In this document: positions 34,401 through 41,582 of the stretch, piece by piece
Layout: each line of letters starts with the position of its first letter
Position numbering within the stretch: the stretch's first letter is position 1
Assembly: GCF_002218195.1 (NCBI RefSeq)
Contig: NZ_CP022336.1
Location: 1,669,001 to 1,733,000 of the forward strand
Reading direction: 5' to 3'
DNA from: Sphingorhabdus sp. SMR4y
Lineage (GTDB): Bacteria; Pseudomonadota; Alphaproteobacteria; Sphingomonadales; Sphingomonadaceae
DNA length: 64,000 bases
Made by a program: the position numbers and the translations under genes
The notes under the pieces: model-generated
Databases searched by the model: none
What the model was told of the DNA's origin: nothing
Seen by the model: the letters and a program-made list of their open reading frames with translations, nothing else

Positions 34401-34644
34401 AAGATTCCGGCCGATCATGCTGACGTCGCTGACGACCTTTCTGGGGGTTGCTCCGATCACTTTCGAGACCAGCGTGCAAGCCCAGTTCCTGATCCCGATG
34501 TCGGCCAGCCTTGGCTTTGGCGTATTGTTTGGCGCGGTCATCCTGCAATTGCTGATTCCGGCACTGACGATATTGGAATATTCTGGAAAGCGGCGGTTCA
34601 AGCAATATTGGCACCGCTTATTTGCCCATCCTGTCGGAACCTGA
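31408..34644 (+). CDS. RND multidrug/efflux permease (AcrB family)
   Basis: 1078 residues, start overlapping the adaptor stop (ATGA). Twelve transmembrane segments in two halves, large periplasmic loops, and the proton-relay aspartates in the fourth segment (LVVDDAIVVGES). The N-terminus MARNGVAANLLMIFLF is characteristic of the HAE-type pumps near the MdtF/AcrB group lacking a strong basic anchor. It would drive proton-coupled export of drugs or metabolites; the substrate cannot be inferred. Confidence 0.95.
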   Translation: MTSTTDLDSPQVEQPSKAVMEQSGIVAFMARNGVAANLLMIFLFVAGIASYRTIVQEVFAENSLDTIQVSVAYPGATPDEVEESIVQKIEEAVEAVENVKEIKSNAAENTGTVSIELELGTDIDRALDDIKAEIDQIQSFPDEAEEPSVRELTTRQSVIRIAIFGDVSEKALKETAYRLEDSLAALPEISFVDTSSIRNYEVSIEVPQDTLQAFGLSLNDVSRTVAASSLDSPAGSIDTDNEEVRVRTIGQNYNQQNFEDIVLVSNENGAMIRLGEIANIRDEFEDTDLVSLYNGKPVAFVEVFRTSDERVLDVSRATKEFLEGEFAHSLPEGISYAIWSDDSELLNDRLSLLLKNAAIGLFLVLIALTLFLDIRLAGWTALGIGITFVGAIFILDLAGSSINMFSLFGFILALGLVVDDAIVVGESVYARREAGRTGMGAAVTGARRVTVPVIFAVLTTVAAFSPLFAVGGIMGKILADVPLVVVAVLFLSLVESLLILPSHLSHLPAPGTPTRNSVTRFFERVQAKVDVQYQRFVDGPLDRAVRYAIRMPFVILAANVALLILIASLIPAGIIKNSFFPAIEADVVTANLEMPAGTTIAETEKIARLIEQKGRETYAKFDAGQDADEPSALRGIFTLVGQEPRTNGPNLPSNGFSANIASVQFSFIPGDQRELASRDFENAWRENVGPIVEARSLVFASDLLSIGAPVDVQLSDPDPAVVEAAASDLMARLNRFAGVFDIESDQDQGLKEIQLRLKPEARSLGVTLQDVALQVRAAFFGSEALRVQRGDEDMRVYIRLPEEERNSIVDVERFRVRVPGGEVPLATLAEVSFGQAPAVIRRTDGRRITTVTADIDTNIVTSQEIAKALTNEIMPQLQADYPQLQYSFGGEQQEQEDSFGDLGIAFGAALLMIYALLAIPFRSYMQPLIIMAVIPFGIIGALIGHLLLGLPLGVLSMFGMIALSGVIVNGSLILIDFINENLRDGMPIEEAILAGAKSRFRPIMLTSLTTFLGVAPITFETSVQAQFLIPMSASLGFGVLFGAVILQLLIPALTILEYSGKRRFKQYWHRLFAHPVGT

Positions 34645-34747
34645 TGGCCCCCGGCTGATATGCAGCTTATGCTGGCGATAGCACCGGGACAGCCACCGAA
34701 GCTGCCCGGGACAGAAACGACGATTAGAAGAGACGAAGAGAAATATC

Positions 34748-35500
34748 ATGGCCCGACCCGAACCACGAACTCTGACTGTGATGGCCAGCATGCGCCTGAC
34801 CCCCAATATGCACCGGGTGACGCTGGGCGGTGAAGGGATTGCCGGCTTTCCGGCCGATCGGAACGGCGGCTATGTCAAGCTGATGCTGCCCGGTCCGGCG
34901 GGTGACCGCCCTCTGGTGCGGACCTATACCATCCGCAGCCAGGCGGAGGACAGCATATCGGTCGACTTTGCGCTACATGGGTCGGACGAGGATTCCGGCC
35001 CCGCGACAAGCTGGGCGATCAACGCGCAAGCGGGCGATATGATCAAGCTGGGCGGGCCGGGCGACGCCAAACCGCTGCCTGAAGGACCCGGGCCGTTTCT
35101 GCTGGTCGGCGACATGACGGCGTTGCCTGCCATATCGGTCAATCTGGAAGCTCTGCCGGAAGATGCAACCGGGGATGCTATCCTCCTCGTCCGGGACAAA
35201 GAGGACCGGCAACCGCTGGTCAAACCGGCAGGCGTGAATATCCACTGGCTGATAGATGCCGACCTGGGCGCCGATCCCACACTTCTCGCGGACGCTGCGC
35301 GTGGTTTATCGGATGTGGACAGACTGGCTTATGCCTGGGTCGCGTGCGAATTCGAGGCGATGAAGCTGTTGCGGCAATATCTGCGCGTCGAACAGGGCTT
35401 CGGTCCCGACCGCCTCTATATTTCAAGCTACTGGAAACGCGGCCTGATCGAGGATGACCACAAGCAGATCAAGCGCGCCGACACGCAAGCCAGCGGCTGA
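34748..35500 (+). CDS. Siderophore-interacting protein (FAD-dependent ferric-siderophore reductase)
   Basis: 250 residues. The FAD-binding half shows LVRTYTIRSQ (RxYTxR) and GPATSWA, the C-terminal half YAWVACEFEAMKLLR, which is the classical SIP signature before the end helix YLRVEQGF. The enzyme reduces ferric siderophores in the cytoplasm. It lies in a 100-bp gap after the RND operon and convergent with the DUF1971 gene. It probably belongs functionally with the iron cluster 5 kb away. Confidence 0.9.
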   Translation: MARPEPRTLTVMASMRLTPNMHRVTLGGEGIAGFPADRNGGYVKLMLPGPAGDRPLVRTYTIRSQAEDSISVDFALHGSDEDSGPATSWAINAQAGDMIKLGGPGDAKPLPEGPGPFLLVGDMTALPAISVNLEALPEDATGDAILLVRDKEDRQPLVKPAGVNIHWLIDADLGADPTLLADAARGLSDVDRLAYAWVACEFEAMKLLRQYLRVEQGFGPDRLYISSYWKRGLIEDDHKQIKRADTQASG

Positions 35501-35503
35501 TCA

Positions 35504-35806
35504 TCATTCGGCTGGCTTGTCCCGGGTCAAGGGATAGTCCCGGTAAAATTCGACCTGCATTTTCATCGGGCCGGTCAGCCTGACAAGATGTGGCGCCTGC
35601 GGCGGGATCGGTGCGGGATCATTGATAGTGACGTGCCGCCGGGACGGCGGATCGATGAAGACCAGTTCGACCTCGCCTTCCAGCACCCGCAACAGACCCC
35701 ATGTCCCGTCCTTCGTGCTATGCGCGTTGCGGAGCTTGTCCGGCAGGCTGTTTTCATCGAATATCGGCGATGCGCTATAAGGAGCGATAATATTCTTGTT
35801 GGCCAT
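35504..35806 (-). CDS. DUF1971 (YeaR/TehB-type) protein
   Basis: 100 residues of a single cupin-like DUF1971 domain: WGLLRVLEGEVELVFI, PAPIPPQAPHLVR and MKMQVEFYRDYP. E. coli YeaR, a relative, is induced by nitrate/nitric oxide, which fits the neighbourhood of an NsrR regulator and haemoglobin. The function of the domain is not established. It overlaps the previous gene's end (TGATG) and is the last gene of that operon. Confidence 0.8.
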   Translation of the reverse strand: MANKNIIAPYSASPIFDENSLPDKLRNAHSTKDGTWGLLRVLEGEVELVFIDPPSRRHVTINDPAPIPPQAPHLVRLTGPMKMQVEFYRDYPLTRDKPAE

Positions 35807-36249
35807 CAGACCAGCGCCCGGATGACGGCAAAGGCACAGCCAAAAAGGGCCAGCACTATGGGTACGGTCAAAATCTGGGCATATATGGCCATATTGTCCA
35901 TCCAGCCGGTCTGCGTTTCCATGCCGCTCGCAGAAACAGCCGGTGGCAGCGCCTGTCTTTCGCTTGCACTGACATGGTTCAACACAGCCGCCGCAGCAAA
36001 ATACATGATGGTATAGGCAATGCTGATCAGCAGCGCGAATACGGCGGCCGCGTCCCGGCCGGTGGCGATGAACAAGGCGGTGAAGAAGACAGCATAAGAG
36101 CCGAACATCATCACCCAGACCACAGCTGGCAATTCAAACGTACGGCTTTCGTGCACCGGGCCGCGGTATCGCCGGGACACGTCCTGCATTTCTGCATTGA
36201 TTTCTGCGGCGAGCGTCTGACCGCCTTCAACCTGAAAATCCATCAGCAT
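35806..36249 (-). CDS. Inner-membrane hypothetical protein
   Basis: 147 residues with three hydrophobic helices (VWVMMFGSYAVFFTALFIA, FALLISIAYTIMYFAAAAVL, QILTVPIVLALFGCAFA) after a 40-residue polar N-terminus. No family is recognised. It is sandwiched between the haemoglobin and DUF1971 genes with overlapping ends (ATG inside the haemoglobin gene), so it is part of the nitric-oxide module. A role in respiratory or NO handling is inferred from this placement only. Confidence 0.6.
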   Translation of the reverse strand: MLMDFQVEGGQTLAAEINAEMQDVSRRYRGPVHESRTFELPAVVWVMMFGSYAVFFTALFIATGRDAAAVFALLISIAYTIMYFAAAAVLNHVSASERQALPPAVSASGMETQTGWMDNMAIYAQILTVPIVLALFGCAFAVIRALV

Positions 36250-36707
36250 GATTGCTGCTCCTCTGATTTGGGAATAGCGTCGAGGTCACCGCGCTGAACC
36301 GCGATGCCGGTGAGCAGGCTTGCGGCAATCCGCTCGGCTGCTTCCCGGAAAAGCCGGGCCGCCGCATCATTCGGTGCCACGTCATCGACAGTGCGGGTCC
36401 AGAGCAGCAGCCAGCGGTCGAAATGTCCCGCGTCCAGACCATCGATCGCGATATGCTTGCGCATCGGATTGCCGCGGAAGCGGCCGGACTCCAGAGTGAC
36501 TGACGCCCAGAAGTCCTTCATTCTCGCCAGATGGGGCTGCCAGTCGGCAATATGCGAGGCAAAAATCGGACCAAGCAGAGCATCATTGCGGATGGCGCGA
36601 TAGAATGTCTCTACCAGCTCGGAGATCAGCGCATCATTGATGCCCAGCGCATGGGCTTGCGCCATTTTCTTCGCTCTCGCGCGTTCTGCATAGCTGACCT
36701 CGGTCAT
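36243..36707 (-). CDS. Group III truncated haemoglobin
   Basis: 154 residues; typical group III truncated globin with LISELVETFYRAIRNDALLGPIF, MKDFWASVTL, and proximal His in PMRKHIAI followed by HFDRWLLLWTRTV. These globins are implicated in detoxification of nitric oxide or peroxynitrite. It is the first gene of a three-gene operon (globin, membrane protein, DUF1971), divergent from nsrR, and preceded by NsrR-like boxes. Confidence 0.88.
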   Translation of the reverse strand: MTEVSYAERARAKKMAQAHALGINDALISELVETFYRAIRNDALLGPIFASHIADWQPHLARMKDFWASVTLESGRFRGNPMRKHIAIDGLDAGHFDRWLLLWTRTVDDVAPNDAAARLFREAAERIAASLLTGIAVQRGDLDAIPKSEEQQSC

Positions 36708-36722
36708 GGTCTCGACTCACTT

Positions 36723-36788
36723 AAGATGCATTTGATATGCACTATTTATGCCGCTTGGCATTTAAATGCAATATATGATATGCATCTT
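36723..36788. promoter_or_regulatory. NsrR-like operator pair in the divergent promoter region
   Basis: AAGATGCATTTGATATGCAC at 36723-36742 and, inverted, ATATGCATCTTTT at 36778-36790 match the known NsrR consensus half-site AAGATGCATTT. Between them is a perfect palindrome GCATTTAAATGC (36758-36769). The second box abuts the nsrR start codon. A dyad on each side of the intergenic region suggests NsrR controls both the haemoglobin operon and itself. Confidence 0.75.
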
Positions 36789-36790
36789 TT

Positions 36791-37216
36791 ATGAGATTAT
36801 CTGTCCAAACCGACTATGCATTGCGCACCCTGATGTATCTTGCCGCGCACAAGGGTCAGCATTCGATCACCGAAATCGCCCGGCAATACGGGATTTCGAA
36901 AAACCATCTGATGAAGGTCGCCCAGCGTCTGGCGGCAGAGGGATTTGTCGACAGCGTGCGCGGCCGCAGCGGCGGATTGTTGCTCAACCAGCCAGCAGAC
37001 AAGATCAATGTCGGCCATGTGGTCCGCACTTTTGAGGAACTGGGCGGCTTCGTGGAATGTTTTAACGCCGCGGATGGCGGCTGTATTGTCACGCCGGTCT
37101 GCGGTCTGCGTCATGTGCTCGCCGACGGAGTCGAGGCTTTTCTCCGCCATCTCGACGGATTTACGCTTGCCGACCTGGTCGGAGACAAGGCGCAGTTCAT
37201 ATCGGTCTGGGAATGA
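36791..37216 (+). CDS. nsrR: Rrf2-family NO-responsive repressor
   Basis: 141 residues. The N-terminus RLSVQTDYALRTLMYLAAH and the HTH SITEIARQYGISKNHLMKVA are standard Rrf2/NsrR. Cluster-binding cysteines occur in VECFNAADGGC and TPVCGL, the spacing used by NsrR. Binding of nitric oxide to the Fe-S cluster relieves repression. Neighbouring boxes and the haemoglobin operon support the name. Confidence 0.9.
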   Translation: MRLSVQTDYALRTLMYLAAHKGQHSITEIARQYGISKNHLMKVAQRLAAEGFVDSVRGRSGGLLLNQPADKINVGHVVRTFEELGGFVECFNAADGGCIVTPVCGLRHVLADGVEAFLRHLDGFTLADLVGDKAQFISVWE

Positions 37217-37292
37217 TCAGGCCATTCGCCCGCTTGCCAAGAAATATGCAATAGTCTGGGCCATTGACGGAAAAATCTGTATCAGTGTCGGC

Positions 37293-37757
37293 ATGTCAAA
37301 TTCAAACGCACTTTTGGTCGCCTTGCGGCAGATTAACCGGGCGATCGACTTGCAGTCCAAAAAACTGGAACGGGAAACCGGCCAGACGACTCCGCAACTG
37401 CTGCTGCTGAAGGCGCTGGAAAAAGACGGTCGGGCAAAGCCGTCGGTGATCGCAAAATCGGTGCACCTGTCGCATGCCACGGTCACTTCGATCGTCGACC
37501 GGCTGGAAAAATCCGGAATGGTCACTCGCGAACGCAGTGAAGACGACCGGCGCTCCGTTGAAATCGTACTAACCCAAAAAGGCCGCACCTGCATCGAAAA
37601 TGCGCCGGAGCTGCTGCAGGAAGATTTTCTGGTGGCGCTGTCGAAACTCGAACCCTGGGAACAGAATCTGCTGATCTCCTCGGTCCAGCGTATTGCTGTA
37701 ATGATGGACGCGAACCAGATCGAATCTGCCCCCATTCTCGAGATCGGCGAAATCTAG
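37293..37757 (+). CDS. MarR-family transcriptional regulator
   Basis: 154 residues. The winged helix is PSVIAKSVHLSHATVTSIVDRLEKSG with the wing ERSEDDRRSVEIVLT. The effector is unknown. It ends 4 bp inside the convergent proB gene. The next gene on either side shows no obvious target: proB and nsrR are both unrelated families. A regulatory link to proB is possible but not shown. Confidence 0.88.
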   Translation: MSNSNALLVALRQINRAIDLQSKKLERETGQTTPQLLLLKALEKDGRAKPSVIAKSVHLSHATVTSIVDRLEKSGMVTRERSEDDRRSVEIVLTQKGRTCIENAPELLQEDFLVALSKLEPWEQNLLISSVQRIAVMMDANQIESAPILEIGEI

Positions 37758-38920
37758 CTCTGTGGTATGACCTCGGTCATGACATCATCTGCCGGCAAGT
37801 CCCACGTCAGATGGCGGTCGTCCAGAACGACCATATTCTTGTCCGTGATCAGCGTACCAAGCGTTTTATAACCCAGCAGCTGCATGGCGGACAAACCCGG
37901 GTTGCGGGCCAGGGCCATGGTTTCGTCGGATGAGAAATTGGTCAGGCCTCTGGCCAGTTCGTCGCCGGATTCTCCGTATATATGAATAACATCGCCTTTG
38001 ACATAGGGGCCCTGAATGGACAGCACATCTTCCCGGCCGATATTCCGCCGACCGGATTTGAACGCTTCCGCGGTCGCCTCGTTGACAACAATGCTGCCCG
38101 CCATCTGCAAACGATCTGACAACCAGTTGGCCCAGGCCGATTCCGGCCGTTCGCTGGCGTGGATTCGTGTGTGCCGCCGTTCATCATTCAAGACCGACGT
38201 GACAGGATGTTCATATTCGCCGTGGGCAATCCGCGTTTCACATCCGGCATTCTGCGCCATGTGCGCGGCCTGGATCTTCGTCAGCATGCCCCCGCTGCCA
38301 AGACTGCTCACGCCTTCGGTCACGGCAAGATAAGGCGAGACATCAGCAACTTCCTCCACCAAGCGGGCATCGGGTTCGGAAGGATCCTTGTCGTACAGGC
38401 CGTCAACCTGCGTCAGAATGATCAGTTCGTCGGCCTGCAGCATCTGCGCGACTTTCGCAGACAGGCGGTCATTGTCCCCCACGCGTATTTCTTCGGTGGT
38501 GATCGTGTCATTCTCGTTGATGATCGGCATGATATTGGCATCCAGCAGCCGGTCGACCGTATTCTTGGTATTCAGGAACCGTTTGCGGTCTTCCAGATCA
38601 CGCAATGTCACCAGAACCTGGGCAATTTCAAAGCTATATTCGTGAGCCACCTGCTTATAGGCATTGAGCAGGAGTGGCATGCCGCATGCCGCTGCGGCCT
38701 GCTTGTCACGCAAACCGGCGGTCTCCGGCCGCTCGCCGATCATGTTCATGCCCAGCGCTACGGATCCGGACGAACATAAGATGACTTTCGCGCCGCCTTC
38801 CCGGAGCCGGGCGATATCTTCGAGCAGATTATGCATGAAAGCCCAACGCGGCGTGAGCCTCTGTTCGTTGGCAAGCAAACTGGAGCCAACTTTTACAACG
38901 ATTGTTTTGCCTTGTATCAT
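37754..38920 (-). CDS. proB: Glutamate 5-kinase with C-terminal PUA domain
   Basis: 388 residues. The kinase domain has VVKVGSSLL, LCSSGSVALG, IINENDTI and GSGGMLTKIQAA. The C-terminal 100 residues (GSIVVNEATAEAFKSGR, SIQGPYVKGDVIHIYG) form the PUA domain. It catalyses the first step of proline synthesis, glutamate to gamma-glutamyl phosphate. proA is not in the window; proC lies divergent 183 bp away. Confidence 0.95.
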   Translation of the reverse strand: MIQGKTIVVKVGSSLLANEQRLTPRWAFMHNLLEDIARLREGGAKVILCSSGSVALGMNMIGERPETAGLRDKQAAAACGMPLLLNAYKQVAHEYSFEIAQVLVTLRDLEDRKRFLNTKNTVDRLLDANIMPIINENDTITTEEIRVGDNDRLSAKVAQMLQADELIILTQVDGLYDKDPSEPDARLVEEVADVSPYLAVTEGVSSLGSGGMLTKIQAAHMAQNAGCETRIAHGEYEHPVTSVLNDERRHTRIHASERPESAWANWLSDRLQMAGSIVVNEATAEAFKSGRRNIGREDVLSIQGPYVKGDVIHIYGESGDELARGLTNFSSDETMALARNPGLSAMQLLGYKTLGTLITDKNMVVLDDRHLTWDLPADDVMTEVIPQS

Positions 38921-39103
38921 GTACCGTGGTGCCCTTATTACTCAGCGATGGAGGTAGGGATTGATCCATACCAGTGCAATAATTTAGTGATCAAAATATT
39001 AAATTTTGCGCAAAAGCTGCATAAAATAAGCATTTGTTGACATATCTGTTTTGAATACTAAGCATATCGCACACCCCCTGACCATTAACAGCAAGAGATT
39101 GAA

Positions 39104-39886
39104 TTGACAAAAATATTGCTCCTCGGATGCGGAAACATGGGCGGTGCGCTGCTCAAGGCATGGGCCGCCAACACCGATCATGAATTTACCGTGGCAGACC
39201 CGGCCAGGCCCGATCTCCCGGAAGGCGTATCGCAGGTCGGTTCGGTCGAGGATCTGGGCGAGCAACTATTTGATTATCTCATCGTCGCCCTGAAACCGCA
39301 GCTGATCGATAATGTGCTTCCGGACTATCTGCCACGGCTGAAGCCGTCTGGCGTTATCAGTTCGATAGCGGCCGGATATGCAGCGGCAAAGCTGGCCGAA
39401 CATGCGCCGGGCCGGTCGGTGATCCGGATCATGCCGAACCTGCCTGCTGTCATCGGCAAGGGCGTCAGCGGCCTATATGCGCACGGCCCCGTCCCGGAAA
39501 CGGCATCGAGCGAAATCGAGCGGCTGGCTCTGTGTTCGAGCGATATCGTCTGGGTCGACAGCGAGGATATGCTGGATCGCCTGACGGCAGTGGCGGGAAG
39601 CGGGCCCGGCTATGTGTTCGAGATATTGCGCGCCTATGTCGAAGCCGCTGAAAAACTGGGCTTCAGCAAGCAGGATTCGCTGAATCTGGTTCTGGGAACC
39701 GTCCGCGGCACGTTGGAGCTGGCGCTGGACTCCGACCTGTCGCTTGAAGATTTGCGCAAAAATGTCACCAGCAAGGGCGGCACCACGGCGGCCGGTCTCC
39801 ATGCGCTGAATGGCGAGGAAGAATTTTCCGCGCTGATCGGCAGGACGCTCCAGGCCGCCTATGAGCGCGCCGTCGAGCTGCGATAG
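39104..39886 (+). CDS. proC: Pyrroline-5-carboxylate reductase
   Basis: 260 residues from TTG 39104; the N-terminus TKILLLGCGNMGGALL is the NADP loop. RIMPNLPA and the C-terminal TVRGTLELAL, VTSKGGTTAAGLHAL are family hallmarks. It catalyses the last step in proline formation. The proB/proC divergent intergenic region is AT-rich and includes TTGACA at 39037-39042. No in-frame ATG gives a better start. Confidence 0.95.
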   Translation: MTKILLLGCGNMGGALLKAWAANTDHEFTVADPARPDLPEGVSQVGSVEDLGEQLFDYLIVALKPQLIDNVLPDYLPRLKPSGVISSIAAGYAAAKLAEHAPGRSVIRIMPNLPAVIGKGVSGLYAHGPVPETASSEIERLALCSSDIVWVDSEDMLDRLTAVAGSGPGYVFEILRAYVEAAEKLGFSKQDSLNLVLGTVRGTLELALDSDLSLEDLRKNVTSKGGTTAAGLHALNGEEEFSALIGRTLQAAYERAVELR

Positions 39887-39928
39887 GACATCGCGCAAGG
39901 CGAGCGCTCTGCTCGCGATTGTTGCAGC

Positions 39929-40255
39929 CTAGCCCTTGAAGCCCGGAGCCCGGTAAATTTCGGTGCCGCGCCGGAAGACGACCAGCTTCTTGAGCGTGAC
40001 GGGATGGAAAAAGGCTTCGATCGCCTGGCCGCTTTCGGTGCGGGCATAGACTTCATAGCAGTCGCCTTCAACCTGGGTCTTGAGCAATTCCCAGCCTTCC
40101 ATCCAGGCCTTTTTCTTCAGTTTCTTGATCGACTTCCAGTCCTTGGTCGGGCCGGCATCGCATTTGATATCGCCGTCCGCATAGGCCGGTTGCGCCAGCA
40201 TCATGGTGGCAAGAACGGCGGCTACAGCCGTATATTTACGGGAAATTTTTCTCAT
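39929..40255 (-). CDS. PepSY-like exported protein
   Basis: 108 residues with a signal peptide (AAVLATMMLAQPAYADG). The mature part KDWKSIKKLKKKAWMEGWELLKTQVEGDC with the C-terminal EIYRAP recalls PepSY domains of exported regulators. It follows the ferric-reductase-like membrane protein gene with 4-bp overlap. In such gene pairs PepSY partners with a ferric-reductase-like cytochrome; function here is inferred. Confidence 0.7.
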   Translation of the reverse strand: MRKISRKYTAVAAVLATMMLAQPAYADGDIKCDAGPTKDWKSIKKLKKKAWMEGWELLKTQVEGDCYEVYARTESGQAIEAFFHPVTLKKLVVFRRGTEIYRAPGFKG

Positions 40256-40842
40256 GTCATACTCCGTTGCCTGCGGTGTCGCCGTGTGCGGCCGATATAG
40301 CGTAAAATCCATGCGATTATGAGCGGTGCGAGATGAACCATTGCTGGCTGCCAGGCCCAATCCAGCAAAATCCAGTGGACCAGCCCGATGATCAGCGCGG
40401 GATAGACCAGCCGCTGGATATTTTTCCAGTTCCGGCCCAGCCGGCGCATGGCCACGTCGAAACTGATCAGCGCCGGGAGCAGCATCAGCACCAGCGACAG
40501 CCAGCCGGTCCAGATTCCCGGAATGCCGAATTCTTCGAGCATCGCAGCAAGGCTGTTCATATCGAATATGTAGAATAGCAGATGGAGCATGGCATAGCCG
40601 AAGGCCGCCACACCAAGATTGCGCCGGATTTTCATCCATCCGCGGAAGAAGCGGTTGAGACCGAAAAATTCGGAAAGCGGCCCTGGCAGCATGGCGAGGA
40701 TCATCAGTCGAACCGACATTTCACCGCTGGGATGGAGCATGTCCATCGCCAGAGCGTCGCCTTGCAAGAAGGAGCGGAACATCAACAAGCCGGGGAGCGA
40801 AAGGAGCAGCCAGAACAGTCCCTTTGTCAGATAGCCCTTCAT
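40252..40842 (-). CDS. Ferric-reductase-like/MsrQ-like transmembrane protein
   Basis: 196 residues with about five transmembrane helices (FWLLLSLPGLLMF, LGVAAFGYAMLHLLFYIF, GWLSLVLMLLPALISFDVAM, LIIGLVHWILLDWAW). Histidines in MLHLLFY and LVHWILL fit haem binding by ferric-reductase-like domains. The gene overlaps piuC at the start (4 bp) and the PepSY gene at its end. A membrane electron-transfer role in iron uptake is inferred. Confidence 0.75.
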   Translation of the reverse strand: MKGYLTKGLFWLLLSLPGLLMFRSFLQGDALAMDMLHPSGEMSVRLMILAMLPGPLSEFFGLNRFFRGWMKIRRNLGVAAFGYAMLHLLFYIFDMNSLAAMLEEFGIPGIWTGWLSLVLMLLPALISFDVAMRRLGRNWKNIQRLVYPALIIGLVHWILLDWAWQPAMVHLAPLIIAWILRYIGRTRRHRRQRSMT

Positions 40843-41522
40843 ACCGTTGCCCAGCGCCGCAGCAGATTATGATAGACATGGATCAGCCGATCGATTTCCG
40901 GATCGTCATGGGGCCGGTCGGGCGTCAGCGACTGGATCGACTGGTCGAGGTCGAACAGCAGCTCCCGCGCCGAAGCATCGGCCACCGCGCTCTGCATCCA
41001 GGTGATCGCACAAATCCGCTTGCCGCGCGTGACCGGGGTGACCTGATGCAGGCTGGACGAGGGATATAGCACCATGTCTCCGGCCGCCAGCTTGACCGGC
41101 TGCGCGCCATATTGCTGTTCTATCACCAGTTCGCCGCCATCATATTCGTCCGGATCCGACAGGAATATCGTGGCCGAAAGATCACTGCGGATGGTCATAT
41201 TGGCTTCGGGAAGCCGCATCAGAGCGGCATCACTATGCGTGCCGTAATGACCGCCGTCCTGATAGAGATTGAAAATGGGAGGCCAGATTTTCTCGGCCAG
41301 AGAGGCGGAGATGAACAGGGGGTCGTTGCCAAGCCTGCGCAAGATCAGATTGCCCAGCTCGACCGACAACGCGTTCTGGCGAGGCAGTTGCAGATTCTGC
41401 TTCACCTTGACCGAGCGCGTACCGGCTGAATCGGCACCGTCTGCCCATTCCGCGGACTCCAGCTTCTGTCGGAAATCCCGGACCTGTTCTTCGTCCAGAA
41501 TATTTTCGATGATTGCGAGCAT
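40839..41522 (-). CDS. piuC: PKHD-type Fe(II)/2-oxoglutarate hydroxylase
   Basis: 227 residues. The facial triad is H-x-D in HYGTHSDAAL and the distal H in SSSLHQVTPVTRG, followed by RKI-type 'GKRICAITW'. The N-terminus ENILDEEQVRDFRQ is typical of PiuC/YbiX, found beside iron-siderophore receptors. It is last-but-two in the iron cluster and separated from the receptor gene by a hairpin. Confidence 0.92.
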   Translation of the reverse strand: MLAIIENILDEEQVRDFRQKLESAEWADGADSAGTRSVKVKQNLQLPRQNALSVELGNLILRRLGNDPLFISASLAEKIWPPIFNLYQDGGHYGTHSDAALMRLPEANMTIRSDLSATIFLSDPDEYDGGELVIEQQYGAQPVKLAAGDMVLYPSSSLHQVTPVTRGKRICAITWMQSAVADASARELLFDLDQSIQSLTPDRPHDDPEIDRLIHVYHNLLRRWATV

Positions 41523-41544
41523 TGGGTCAGCCGTTTGTTGGATT

Positions 41545-41577
41545 GAAGAAGGGGCGACGAATCGCCGCCCCTTCTTC
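41545..41577 (-). terminator. Hairpin between the TonB receptor and piuC
   Basis: A strong stem (GAAGAAGGGGCG with CGCCCCTTCTTC) followed on the minus strand by TTCAATCC. It may terminate or attenuate transcription after the receptor gene, letting piuC be transcribed at a lower level. There is no long T-run, so it may not be a pure terminator. Confidence 0.5.
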
Positions 41578-41582
41578 TCGTA

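Noticed and set aside
39900-39916. Terminator after proC
   Set aside because: GCGAGC-GCTCT-GCTCGC can form a six-pair stem but no T-run follows, so it is not supported.
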